Notes: generated by a model not told the origin, from the letters alone. DNA of 18,532 nt from an uncultured Clostridium sp. (GCA_958438515.1 CAUBRZ010000024.1:1-18532), one strand, 5' to 3'; counted from the stretch's first letter, positions 7,632 through 16,472 are shown. Made by a program: numbers and translations.

Positions 7632-10600
7632 ATGAAATCAAAAAAAGTAGGAGAAATATTTAGTGATTACAATACGAATTCAAATATTAAATATGCACAA
7701 GTAACAGCATTAAATGTGGTAAAAAAGACAAATACATTAGAAGTAATGCTTTATTTTGATGAATATATAGAAATAAAAGAGATATGGTATTTTGAAAAAT
7801 TTCTAAAAGAGAGATTCAAGTTTGAGAATATAGATATAAAAATAACATATCATGAGCAAGTAGAAAAGAAGTCAATTAAAGAAGAATGGAAAAACATAAT
7901 AGCATATATGGCACATAAATACCCACTAACAAAGCCGATGTTGTTATTAAAAAGTGATATAGAAATAAAAAATAAAGATATTGTAGTAAAAATGCATATT
8001 AAAGGTTCGGAGTTTTTAAAAGCTAAAAAAACAGATAAAGAATTAGCAAAGGTTTTAAAGAATCTATTTGGCAATGATTATAAAATAGAACTAATAGAAG
8101 AACTTTCTAAGGAAGAGATAAAAGCTATAAAAGATAGTTTAGAAAGAGAAGAAGCACAAATTGTTGCACAAATTGAAGAAGAACATCATAAATGTTTAGA
8201 AGACAAAAACAAAGAAATAGTTCCTGTTCAAGAAGAAAATTATAATGTAGATTTTCCAATACCTGATAATATTGAAGAATACGAGAATGTCGAAGAGATA
8301 CAAGAACAATATACATATATTATGGGTAAGCCATCAAAAGCAAAAGAAAAACAAGTATATATAAAAGATATTACAGCAAATGATGGAAGAGTTACCTTAG
8401 AAGGAAGATTAATTAGTAGTGAAGTTCGTCAGACTAAATCAGGTAAGGGAATGATTATTTTTGAACTATATGATGGAACAGGAACAATTACTGTTAAATC
8501 ATTTGCAAAAGATTTAACAGAAGCAGAAGAGATAATAAACAAATTGCAAAATGCAAAAGCTATAAAAACAATAGGAAAAGCAGGATTAGATACATATGCA
8601 GGAGATATAACAGTAATTTCAAATACAATAATAGAATCAGATGCTAATCCACCAGAATTGCCTACTGAAGAAGAGAACACTCCTTTAATTTTGGGAACTT
8701 CACAAAACATAACTGAAACACTAGTTAAAGTTGAGGACTTAGGAGTAGATGATGGAAAGATTGCTCTACAAGGAGAAGTAATATATGCAGAAGATAGAAC
8801 ATTAAAATCAGGAAAGACATTATATAGTTTTGATTTATATGATGGAACAAGCACAATTACATGTAAAGCTTTTTTAAACAAAGAAAATGCAAAAAAAACA
8901 ATGAAAAGAATTACAAATGCTAAAGGAATAAAAGTTTCTGGTAATGCACAAATGGATACATTTTCTAACGAATTAACAGTTATGGTAAATACCATTGTTG
9001 AAACAGAGGGATTAAAAAAAGAAATAAGACAAGACAATTCAAAAGAAAAAAGAGTAGAATTACATATGCATACGCAAATGAGCCAAATGGATGCAATGAC
9101 ATCTGCAAAAGATTTAATAAAAAGAGCTATGAAATGGGGAATGAAATCTATTGCAATAACAGATCATGGCGTAGTACAAGCATTTCCAGAAGCACATAAA
9201 TTGCTTCGGATATGATAATAAAGATATGAAAATTATCTATGGAGTAGAAGCATATTTGGCTCCAGATAAAAATGCAGTTGTTGAAAATTGCAAAGGACAA
9301 GATATAGATACAATATATTGTGTATTAGACTTAGAAACCACAGGTTTTTCTGCTACTAATGAAAAAATTACAGAAGTAGGAATTATGAAGTTAAAAAACG
9401 GAGAAGTAATAGACCAGTTTAGCAAATTTGTTAATCCAGAAAAACATATTCCGGAAAGAGTAACAGAAGTTACAAATATAACTGATGAGATGGTAAAAGA
9501 TGCTAAAACAATTAAAGAGATATTTCCAGAAATATTGGAATTTATTGAAGGTTCTGTTTTAGTAGCACATAATGCACCATTTGATATAGGTTTTTTAAAA
9601 CAAAATGCAAAAGCATTAGGATATGAATTTGACTATACATATTTAGATACTTTAAGCTTAGCAAAAGATTTATTTCCAGAATATAAAAAATATAAATTAG
9701 GAAAAATTGCTGAAAACTTAGGAATAAAAGTAGAAGTTGCTCATCGTGCGTTAGATGATGTGGATACAACTGTTAAAGTATTTAAAATAATGCTAGATAT
9801 GTTAAAAGATCGTGGGGCTAAAAAAATAGAAGATATAAACAAAGTTAGTTGTACAAAAGAAGCAAAAAAAGAAGAATACAAAAAATTAAAAACATATCAT
9901 GCAATAATTTTAGCCAAAGATTATGTGGGATTACGTAATTTATATAAATTAGTATCATTATCACATATTAATTATTTTTATCGTAAACCACGTATTTTAA
10001 AAAGTTTATTAGAAAAATATAGAGAAGGACTAATAATTCGGAAGTGCATGTGAAGCTGGAGAATTGTACCAAGCAATTGAACTTCGGAAAAACTGAAGAG
10101 GAGATAGAAGAGATTGCAAACTTTTATGATTATCTAGAAATTCAACCAATTGGAAATAATCAATTTTTGATTAGAAATGAAATAGTAAAAGATGAAGAAG
10201 CTCTAAGAGATATAAATAGAAAAATAGTTGACTTGGGAGAAAAAATGAAAAAACCTGTAGTAGCTACTTGTGACGTTCATTTTATGGATCCACAAGATGA
10301 AATATATAGAAGAATCTTAGAAGCAGGACAAGGCTATCAGGATGCAGATAATCAAGCACCATTATATTTGAGAACAACAGAAGAAATGCTAGAAGAATTT
10401 AAATATTTAGGTGAAGAAAAGGCATATGAAGTAGTAGTTACTAACACAAATAAAATTTCAGATATGTGTGATAGAATAAGTCCGATATCACCAGAAAAAT
10501 GTCCACCACATATTCCAGGATGTGAGCAAACAATAAAAGATATAGCATATTCAAAAGCACATGAGTTATATGGAAACCCATTACCTGAAATTGTTCAGGA

Positions 10601-12389
10601 AAGACTTGATAAAGAATTAGATTCAATTATAAAAAATGGATTTTCAGTTATGTATATAATTGCACAAAAACTAGTATGGAAATCAAATGAAGATGGATAT
10701 ATAGTAGGATCAAGGGGTTCGGTTGGTTCATCATTTGTTGCAAACATGACAGGAATTACTGAAGTAAATTCGCTTCCTGCACATTATAGATGTCCAAATT
10801 GTAAATATTCAGATTTTACAGACTATGGTTATAAAAATGGATTTGATCTACCAGATAAAGAATGTCCAAAATGTGGGCATAAATTAGATAAAGATGGAAT
10901 GGATATACCATTTGAAACATTTTTAGGATTTAATCGGAGATAAAGAACCAGATATAGACTTAAACTTCTCAGGAGAATATCAAGCTAAAGCACACAAATA
11001 TACAGAAGTAATATTTGGAAAGGGAACAACTTTCAAAGCAGGAACAATAGGAACAATAGCAGACAAAACAGCTTATGGATATGTAAAAAAGTATTATGAA
11101 GAAAGAAATATACCAATAAATAGAGCAGAAACACAAAGATTAGCAACACGGATGTACAGGAATTAAAAGAACAACAGGACAACATCCTGGTGGGATTATT
11201 GTTGTACCAAAAGGAAGAGAAATATATGAATTCTGTCCAGTACAGCATCCAGCAGATGATCCTAATTCTGATATAATTACTACACATTTTGATTATCATT
11301 CAATAGATCAAAACTTATTAAAATTAGATATTTTAGGACATGATGATCCAACAGTTATACGCATGCTACAAGATATTACTGGAATTGATCCAACAAAAGT
11401 ACCATTAGATGATAAAGAAACAATGTCGATTTTTAGTTCAACAAAGGCTCTTCGGCTTAGAACCTGAACAAATACATTCAGAGGTTGGTAGTTTCGGAAT
11501 ACCTGAATTTGGAACAAAATTTGTAAGACGGAATGTTAATAGATACAAAACCAACAACATTTGATGAATTAATTAGAATTTCACGGATTATCACATGGTA
11601 CAGATGTGTGGCTTGGAAATGCACAAAGCTTAATAGAAGAAGGAACTGTGACACTACAAGATGCAATTTGTTGTCGTGATGATATAATGATTTACTTAAT
11701 AAAACAAGGATTGCCACCAAATCCAGCATTTAAAATAATGGAAACAGTACGTAAAGGAAAAGCTTTGAAAGATCCAGCAAAATGGGAAGAATATAAAGAA
11801 TTAATGAGAGAACATAATGTACCAGATTGGTATATAAAATCATGTGAAAAAATAAAATACATGTTCCCAAAAGCACATGCAGCAGCATATGTAACAAATG
11901 CATTTAGAATAGCATGGTTTAAAGTACATCAACCTTTGGCATATTATGCAGCATATTTTTCAATTAGAGCAGATGAATTTGACAGTGATTGTATGATATT
12001 TGGAAAAGAGAAAGTAAAAAACAAAATGAAAGAAATAGATTTGGCAGGAAATAATGCAACAGTAAAAGATAAAAACATGTATGCAATTCTAGAATTGGTA
12101 TTAGAAATGTATGAAAGAGGATATGAATTTTTACCAATGGATTTATACAAATCTCACAGTACTAAATTTTTAGTAGAAGAAGGAAAAATAAGACCACCAT
12201 TAAATAGTATACCAGGCCTTGGGACAGTTGCAGCAGAAGGAATAATGAAATCGCGAGAAGAACGGAAAATTCATGTCAATAGATGACTTGAAAATTCGTT
12301 CTAAAGTAGGAAATTCTGTAACAGATTTATTGAAAAGATATGGTTGTTTAGAAGGAATGAGTCAAAGCAATCAAATGAGTTTATTTTAA
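7632..12389 (+). CDS. polC: DNA polymerase III PolC, complete only when nine in-frame CGG sites are read +1
   Basis: The essential Gram-positive replicative polymerase with proofreading activity. Crossing nine CGG sites by +1 gives 1582 residues and a stop at 12387-12389. Order: N-terminal domain (1-240); two tandem OB folds (about 242-337 and 362-458); PHP segment starting ELHMHTQMSQMDAMTS and ending TDHG; DEDD exonuclease (about 560-725) with DLETTGF, HNAPFDIGFL and HRALDDVDTT; the zinc module CPNC...CPKC; palm motifs PDIDLNFSGEYQ and LDILGHDDPT; then GCTGIKRTTGQHPGG, FGIPEFGTKFVR, GLSHGTDVWLGNAQ and FPKAHAAAYV. Bacillus PolC is about 1437 residues; the extra ~145 match the second OB fold. 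Nothing is missing and no catalytic residue is lost, so this is not a decaying gene. Without recoding the longest product would be the 525-codon piece before site 1. Confidence 0.96.
9207..9209 (+). other. +1 frameshift site CGG-A, polC site 1
   Basis: CTT-CGG-A. Restored reading: EAHKLLGYDNKDMKIIYGVE, linking the two halves of the PHP domain. The upstream frame stops at TGA one codon after CGG plus one. Confidence 0.9.
10039..10041 (+). other. +1 frameshift site CGG-A, polC site 2
   Basis: ATT-CGG-A. Restored reading: REGLIIGSACEAGELYQAI, a conserved PolC/DnaE segment. Only 46 bases separate it from site 3, so the middle frame is used for about 15 codons. Confidence 0.92.
10085..10087 (+). 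other. +1 frameshift site CGG-A, polC site 3
   Basis: CTT-CGG-A. Restored reading: YQAIELGKTEEEIEEIANFY. The unshifted frame stops three codons later. Confidence 0.9.
10935..10937 (+). other. +1 frameshift site CGG-A, polC site 4
   Basis: AAT-CGG-A. Restored reading: FLGFNGDKEPDIDLNFSGEY, directly before the catalytic aspartates. The unshifted frame stops two codons later (TAA). Confidence 0.93.
11149..11151 (+). other. +1 frameshift site CGG-A, polC site 5
   Basis: ACA-CGG-A. Restored reading: LATGCTGIKRTTGQHPGG, a near-invariant PolC block in which the restored glycine is conserved. Confidence 0.95.
11453..11455 (+). other. +1 frameshift site CGG-C, polC site 6
   Basis: CTT-CGG-C, the only site of the 14 where the restored glycine codon is GGC and not GGA. 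Restored reading: FSSTKALGLEPEQI, matching the Bacillus PolC pattern FSST..LG.....QI. Confidence 0.92.
11529..11531 (+). other. +1 frameshift site CGG-A, polC site 7
   Basis: AGA-CGG-A. Restored reading: PEFGTKFVRGMLIDTKPTTF. Fifty-five bases separate it from site 8. Confidence 0.92.
11584..11586 (+). other. +1 frameshift site CGG-A, polC site 8
   Basis: TCA-CGG-A. Restored reading: LIRISGLSHGTDVWLGNAQ, one of the most conserved PolC motifs; the glycine of SGLSHGTD is supplied by the shifted codon. Confidence 0.95.
12263..12265 (+). other. +1 frameshift site CGG-A, polC site 9
   Basis: GAA-CGG-A. Restored reading: KSREEGKFMSIDDLKIRSKV, leading to the normal PolC C-terminus (MSQSNQMSLF). The unshifted frame stops seven codons after CGG. 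Confidence 0.92.
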
Positions 12390-12401
12390 AAGGCTAAAAG
12401 G

Positions 12402-12465
12402 GGGACAGGACTTTATTAAGTCACTTTATATGTCGATTTACAACAAATATTGTCAATTGACATAT
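12402..12465. repeat. Short repeat/hairpin related to the 13580-13722 element
   Basis: GGGACAGGAC (12402-12411) is followed by ATATGTCGATTTACAA (12428-12443), which pairs imperfectly (14 of 16) with TTGTCAATTGACATAT (12450-12465). The element at 13580-13722 has the same GGGACAGGAC start and a similar ATATGTCGA...AACAAA stretch. It could also act as the weak end of the polC transcript, but there is no good T-run. Confidence 0.45.
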
Positions 12466-12508
12466 ATAAGCTAAAAATATTAGTTGAAAATAAATAAGGA
12501 GGACTATC

Positions 12509-12808
12509 TTGAAAAATACAATTACAATAAATGAAATATTTACAACCAAAAATATAATTTTATATTTTTTAATGATTAATTTGGTAGGATTTTTTATAAT
12601 GTGGTTGGATAAAACAAAAGCTAAAAGAGGAAGATGGAGAATACCAGAAAAAGTATTATTCTTTATAACTGCTTTAGGAGGAGGAATTGGAACTACTGCT
12701 GGAATGTATATATTTAGGCACAAAACTAAAAAAATAGCATTTGTAGTAGGATTTCCTTTTATAACAATTTTAGAAATTATAACAATTTTATATTATGTTC
12801 TGAAATAG
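12509..12808 (+). CDS. DUF1294 family small membrane protein
   Basis: A 99-residue protein. The start is TTG at 12509, supported by a full AAGGAGG (12496-12502) six bases upstream; no ATG in frame has a comparable site. Features are a first hydrophobic helix (about residues 16-33), then WLDKTKAKRGRWRIPEKVL, a glycine-rich TALGGGIGTTAGMYIFRHKT segment and a C-terminal hydrophobic helix. The DK..A..G..R.PE...L.....GG..G...GM...RHKT pattern is characteristic of DUF1294, a family of about 90-residue inner-membrane proteins without an established function. It has its own terminator (12820-12855) and does not obviously belong to a functional cluster with polC. Confidence 0.85.
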   Translation: MKNTITINEIFTTKNIILYFLMINLVGFFIMWLDKTKAKRGRWRIPEKVLFFITALGGGIGTTAGMYIFRHKTKKIAFVVGFPFITILEIITILYYVLK

Positions 12809-12819
12809 AATAAAACTTG

Positions 12820-12857
12820 AAATACTAAGGTTATGTCAAAATAATCTTAGTATTTTA
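12820..12857 (+). terminator. Rho-independent terminator after the DUF1294 gene
   Basis: A 15-bp stem (12820-12834 with 12841-12855, one G-U pair), AAATACTAAGGTTAT/ATAATCTTAGTATTT, has a 6-base loop and runs into T-rich sequence 11 bases after the stop codon. Confidence 0.75.
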
Positions 12858-12935
12858 TTTTATAAAAAAAATACTACACATAAAAAGTTACAAAAATAAA
12901 ATAGACATAAAAATATTATATAAACCAATTTGAAT

Positions 12936-13016
12936 TGTGAACAAGTTGTGAATGAAAAAAGCCTATTTAAAGTTATTCACAAAGTTATCCACAGTTTCCA
13001 CACGAAATTACCCACA
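12936..13016. promoter_or_regulatory. Cluster of DnaA-box-like sequences
   Basis: Within 81 bases there are two exact TTATNCACA boxes on the plus strand, TTATTCACA (12973-12981) and TTATCCACA (12985-12993). TTACCCACA (13008-13016) has one mismatch. On the minus strand there are TTGTTCACA (12936-12944) and TCATTCACA (12947-12955), each one mismatch away. The two orientations face each other across about 17 bases, and the sequence after 13017 is almost pure AT. This lies in the 404-base gene-free stretch 12809-13213, whose other contents are the terminator at 12820 and AT-rich sequence with a repeated ATGTAGAATA (near 13110 and 13130). Confidence 0.6.
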
Positions 13017-13213
13017 ATCAACTTTGCAAAATTAACAAAAAATAGAGTAACATAATTCATAAAATAGACATATAAATGTAATCAATCTGAAATATTGTTG
13101 AAATAAAACATGTAGAATATAAAAAGAATATGTAGAATAACGTAAAAAAATATTTTGCATATAATATATAAAACCAAATTAAAAAGAGAAAAAAGTCGAA
13201 TAGAGGGATAAAT

Positions 13214-13552
13214 ATGTTAGGAAAACTATTATGCTTATTTGAAAAAAGTAAGAGGAGATCTATGGATAAAAATGATATTAACATGGAAGAGCTAAATAAA
13301 ATGGTTTCAAAAGGAGCGATATTATTAGATGTAAGAAGTCCACAAGAATATCGAGAAGGACATTTAAAAGGGGCAATATCAATACCAGAATATGAATTAG
13401 CAAATAGATGTAGCAAAGAACTAAAAAATAAAGACCAAGAAATAATAGTTTACTGTTCAAGTGGATCTAGAAGCAAAAAAGCACAAAAGCAGTTACAAAG
13501 AAAAGGCTATATAAATGTATATAATTTGTATAATGGAATTCAAAACTATTGA
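13214..13552 (+). CDS. Rhodanese-like sulfurtransferase domain protein
   Basis: A 112-residue single-domain rhodanese. It has DVRSPQEYREGHLKGAISIP (the CH2A-type DVR..EY..GH..GA..IP motif) and the active-site loop YCSSGSRSKKA, with the sulfur-accepting Cys and a CxxGxR loop of the usual size. Such proteins move sulfane sulfur or act as redox or sulfur-carrier modules; the partner is unknown. Two starts are possible: ATG 13214 with GAGGG upstream, and ATG 13262, 16 codons later, with a better AGAGGAG site. The domain itself needs only the second, so the first 16 residues (basic, with MLGKLLCLF) may be a short N-terminal extension or not translated. No CGG is present in frame; Arg codons include CGA and AGA. 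Confidence 0.85.
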   Translation: MLGKLLCLFEKSKRRSMDKNDINMEELNKMVSKGAILLDVRSPQEYREGHLKGAISIPEYELANRCSKELKNKDQEIIVYCSSGSRSKKAQKQLQRKGYINVYNLYNGIQNY

Positions 13553-13579
13553 GATTTTAAAATTAATATGTTAGAATTA

Positions 13580-13722
13580 GGGACAGGACAAAAGCATTTC
13601 ATTATTTATCAAAGTAAAAAGTAGAGATATGTCGAAATATAACAAAATTTAGAATAAAAACAATATAAAAAACAAAAAAAGACAAATTTAGATAAAAATG
13701 TGAAATGATTAAGACCTGTCCC
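13580..13722. repeat. 143-bp imperfect inverted-repeat element (MITE/REP-like)
   Basis: The left arm starts GGGACAGGAC (13580-13589) and continues AAAAGCATTTCATTATTTATC (13590-13610). The right arm (13691-13722) ends GACCTGTCCC. The complement of the right arm matches the left arm over about 30 positions with a few mismatches, so the element can fold into one long hairpin. It fills the rhodanese-lepA gap and ends 5 bases before the lepA ribosome binding site. A related half-element follows polC at 12402. No transposase is in the window. Confidence 0.55.
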
Positions 13723-13736
13723 ATTATGGAGGTTAT

Positions 13737-15550
13737 ATGAAAAATAGACAAGATAGAATTAGAAACTTTAGTATAATTGCACATATCGATCATGGAAAAT
13801 CTACTTTAGCAGATAGGTTGATTGAAATGACAGGAGTTTTATCAAAACGAGAGATGGAAAGCCAAATTTTGGATAATATGGAAATAGAGAAAGAAAGAGG
13901 AATTACAATAAAATCTCAGGCAGTAAGAATGATATATAAAGCGAAAGATGGGCAAGAATATACATTTAATTTAATAGACACTCCTCGGACATGTTGATTT
14001 TAATTATGAGGTTTCACGAAGTTTAGCAGCATGTGATGGTGCTATTTTAGTTGTGGATTCAAGTCAAGGTGTTGAGGCACAAACATTAGCTAATGTTTAT
14101 TTAGCAATTGATAATAATTTAGAGATATTACCAGTGTTAAATAAAATTGATTTGCCGAATGCTAGAGTAGAAGAAGTAAAAAATGAAATAGAAGATATAA
14201 TTGGGATTCCTGCAGAAAATGCTCCTTGTATTTCAGCAAAATCAGGACTGAATGTTGAAGAAGTTTTAGAAAGAATAGTAACAGATTTGCCAGCACCAAA
14301 AGGTGATGAAAAAGCTAAAACAAAGTGTTTAATATTTGATTCTTATTATGATAATTATAAAGGAGCAGTGGCATATGTTAGAGTGATGGATGGAACTGTA
14401 AAAGTAGGTGATGAAATTAAACTAATGGCTACAAACAAAACTTTTACTGTAGCAGAAGTTGGATATTTTGTGCCAGGTTCATATATGCCAGCAGGGGAAC
14501 TAAAAGCAGGAGAAGTTCGGATATATCGCAGCTAGCATAAAGACATTACAAGATATACATGTAGGTGATACAATTACTTTAAAAAATAATCCAGCCAAAG
14601 AACCACTTAAAGGATATAAAAAAGTAACTCCGATGGTATATTGCGGATTGTATCCTATAGATGGAAGCCAATATGAAGATTTAAAGGAAGCGTTAGAAAA
14701 ATTAAAATTAAATGATGCAGCGCTAGAATATGAAGCAGAATCATCAGTTGCTTTGGGATTTGGATTTAGATGTGGCTTTTTAGGATTATTACACTTAGAA
14801 ATAATAGAAGAAAGATTAGATAGAGAATTTGATTTAGGACTAATTACAACAGCGCCATCAGTAATTTATAAGGTATATAAAACAGATGGTGAAGTGTTAG
14901 AATTATACAATCCAGAAGATTTACCAAAACCACAAGAAATTTCTTATATTGAAGAACCATTTGTAACAGCAAATATTTTAACACCAAAAGAATATGTTGG
15001 AAATATAATGGAATTGTGCCAAAGAAGACGAGGGATATATTTAGATATGAAATATCTAGATGAAAATAGAGTAACATTAATCTACGAAATGCCATTAAAT
15101 GAAATAATATATGATTTTTTTGATAACTTAAAATCTAAAACAAAAGGATATGCGTCTTTAGATTATGAATTCAAAGAATACAGAAAATCAAATTTAGTTA
15201 AACTAGATATATATATAAATGGAGAACAAGTAGATGCGCTTAGTTTTATTGTACATAAAGATGGAGCATATGACAGAGGAAAGAAAATGGTAGAAAAATT
15301 AAAAACAGTTATACCAAGGAAGTTATTTAAAATACCGATTCAGGCTGCAGTTGGTGGACAAATTATAGCAAGAGAAACAATATCAGCGATGAGAAAAGAT
15401 GTACTTGCAAAATGCTATGGAGGAGATATAACAAGAAAGAAAAAACTATTAGAAAAACAAAAAAGAGGAAAGAAAAAAATGCGTGAAATAGGAAATGTTG
15501 AAATACCACAAGAAGCCTTTTTAAGTGTGTTGAAGCTCGATGAAGAATAA
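13737..15550 (+). CDS. lepA: Elongation factor 4 (LepA), complete only when two in-frame CGG sites are read +1
   Basis: A ribosomal back-translocase GTPase. GGAGG (13728-13732) precedes the ATG. With two +1 shifts it encodes 603 residues, the normal LepA length (E. coli 599). Motifs: IAHIDHGKST (G1), RGITI (G2), DTPGH (G3, glycine supplied at shift site 1), LNKIDLP (G4), SAKSG (G5). Then come domain II (KGAVAYVRVMDGTVKVGD, with shift site 2 in GEVGYIAASIK), PMVYCGLYPIDG, GFGFRCGFLGLLHLEI and the LepA-specific C-terminus with CYGGDITRKKKLLEKQK. Unshifted translation from the ATG would stop after 86 residues, without a complete GTPase. It probably forms an operon with rlmB (64 bases downstream). 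All other codons, including CGA for Arg, read normally. Confidence 0.97.
13986..13988 (+). other. +1 frameshift site CGG-A, lepA site 1 (inside DTPGH)
   Basis: CCT-CGG-A. Restored reading: NLIDTPGHVDFNYEVSRS. The glycine is the invariant residue of the GTPase G3 motif. The unshifted frame stops three codons after CGG. Confidence 0.96.
14518..14520 (+). other. +1 frameshift site CGG-A, lepA site 2
   Basis: GTT-CGG-A. Restored reading: LKAGEVGYIAASIKTLQD, the standard LepA domain II segment. The unshifted frame stops five codons after CGG. Confidence 0.95.
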
Positions 15551-15614
15551 AAACAGTATAAAAGACAATAAGATTAAATTGTTAAAAATGTTACAATAAA
15601 TAAAGGAGAGAAAA

Positions 15615-16427
15615 ATGAAAAAAGATTGTAATCAAAAAGACAAAAAACAAAATGCTAGAAAATATGAAAATGAGAGTAGAAAAGAAGTAGAATATGAAGA
15701 CCAAGTAGAAGGAAGAAATTCAGTTTTAGAATTATTAGAAAGTGGGAAAGATATAAATAAAATATTTATAGCAAAAGGCGAAAAGCATGGATCAATAAAC
15801 AAGATAATTGCAATTGCAAAAGAAAGAAAAATAATCACAGTTACAAAAGATAAAAGACAAATGGATACAATTGCAACAACAACAAACTATCAAGGGGTAA
15901 TAGCAATAGTTCCACCATATGAATATTGTGAAATAGAAGATATATTAGAAGCTGCTAACGATAAAAATGAAGATCCTTTTGTTTTAGTATTAGATGGAAT
16001 TGAAGATCCACATAATTTAGGTTCTATAATAAGAACAGCTGAGACAGCTGGTGTTCATGGGGTTATCATACCAAAAAGAAGAGCAGCTTTAGTAAATAGC
16101 ACAGTAAATAAAGTTTCAGCAGGGGCTGTTGAACATATGAAAGTGGCAAGAGTAACAAATATATCAGAAAGCATAGAAAAGTTAAAAAAGCAAGGACTAT
16201 GGGTTTGTGGAACTGATATTAATACTGACAAATATTATTACAATCAAGATTTAACAGGACCATTAGCAATTGTAATAGGCAATGAAGGAAAAGGGATAAG
16301 TAAAAAGGTATTAGAAAAATGTGATTTTTTAGTAAAAATTCCAATGCGAGGAAAAGTAACATCATTAAATGCTTCTGTATCTGCTGGGATTATAATGTAC
16401 GAAGTTGTAAAACAAAGAATAAAATAA
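15615..16427 (+). CDS. rlmB: 23S rRNA 2'-O-ribose methyltransferase, TrmH/RlmB family (SPOUT)
   Basis: A 270-residue SPOUT methyltransferase behind AAAGGAG. A short basic N-terminal extension (about 30 residues) precedes the substrate-binding domain, which starts VEGRNSVLELLESG and contains TTNYQGVIAIVPP. The catalytic domain has the three family motifs: DPHNLGSIIRTAE (motif 1, with the Asn and Arg), IVIGNEGKGIS (motif 2) and IPMRGKVTSLNASVSAGI (motif 3, knot). The family transfers a methyl from S-adenosylmethionine to a ribose 2'-O; the N-terminal domain and length fit RlmB (G2251 of 23S rRNA by E. coli numbering) better than tRNA TrmH. It lies between lepA and a membrane protein, probably one transcript. 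No in-frame CGG is present despite many glycines. Confidence 0.9.
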   Translation: MKKDCNQKDKKQNARKYENESRKEVEYEDQVEGRNSVLELLESGKDINKIFIAKGEKHGSINKIIAIAKERKIITVTKDKRQMDTIATTTNYQGVIAIVPPYEYCEIEDILEAANDKNEDPFVLVLDGIEDPHNLGSIIRTAETAGVHGVIIPKRRAALVNSTVNKVSAGAVEHMKVARVTNISESIEKLKKQGLWVCGTDINTDKYYYNQDLTGPLAIVIGNEGKGISKKVLEKCDFLVKIPMRGKVTSLNASVSAGIIMYEVVKQRIK

Positions 16428-16472
16428 AGATAGTTATTTAAAAATAGACAAAGAAATTTGGAGGTAAGAACC

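Noticed and set aside
8429..9037. 202-residue open frame on the minus strand
   Set aside because: It lies wholly inside the polC OB-fold region, has no ribosome binding site and no recognisable domain; its composition is that of an antisense shadow.
9213..9215. Stop-codon recoding (for example TGA as Sec or Trp) instead of a frameshift
   Set aside because: The stops reached after CGG are a mixture of TGA, TAA and TAG at varying distances, and conserved protein sequence resumes in the +1 frame immediately at GGA, before the stops.
12936..13016. Calling the DnaA-box cluster the chromosomal origin
   Set aside because: No dnaA, dnaN, rpmH or other usual origin neighbour is present, and skew cannot be judged from 18.5 kb; it is reported only as a DnaA-box cluster.
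7632..15550. polC and lepA as pseudogenes or as several separate short genes
   Set aside because: All breaks are of one type (C before a glycine codon in phase), the restored proteins are complete with every motif, and there are no other stops, deletions or substitutions of key residues.
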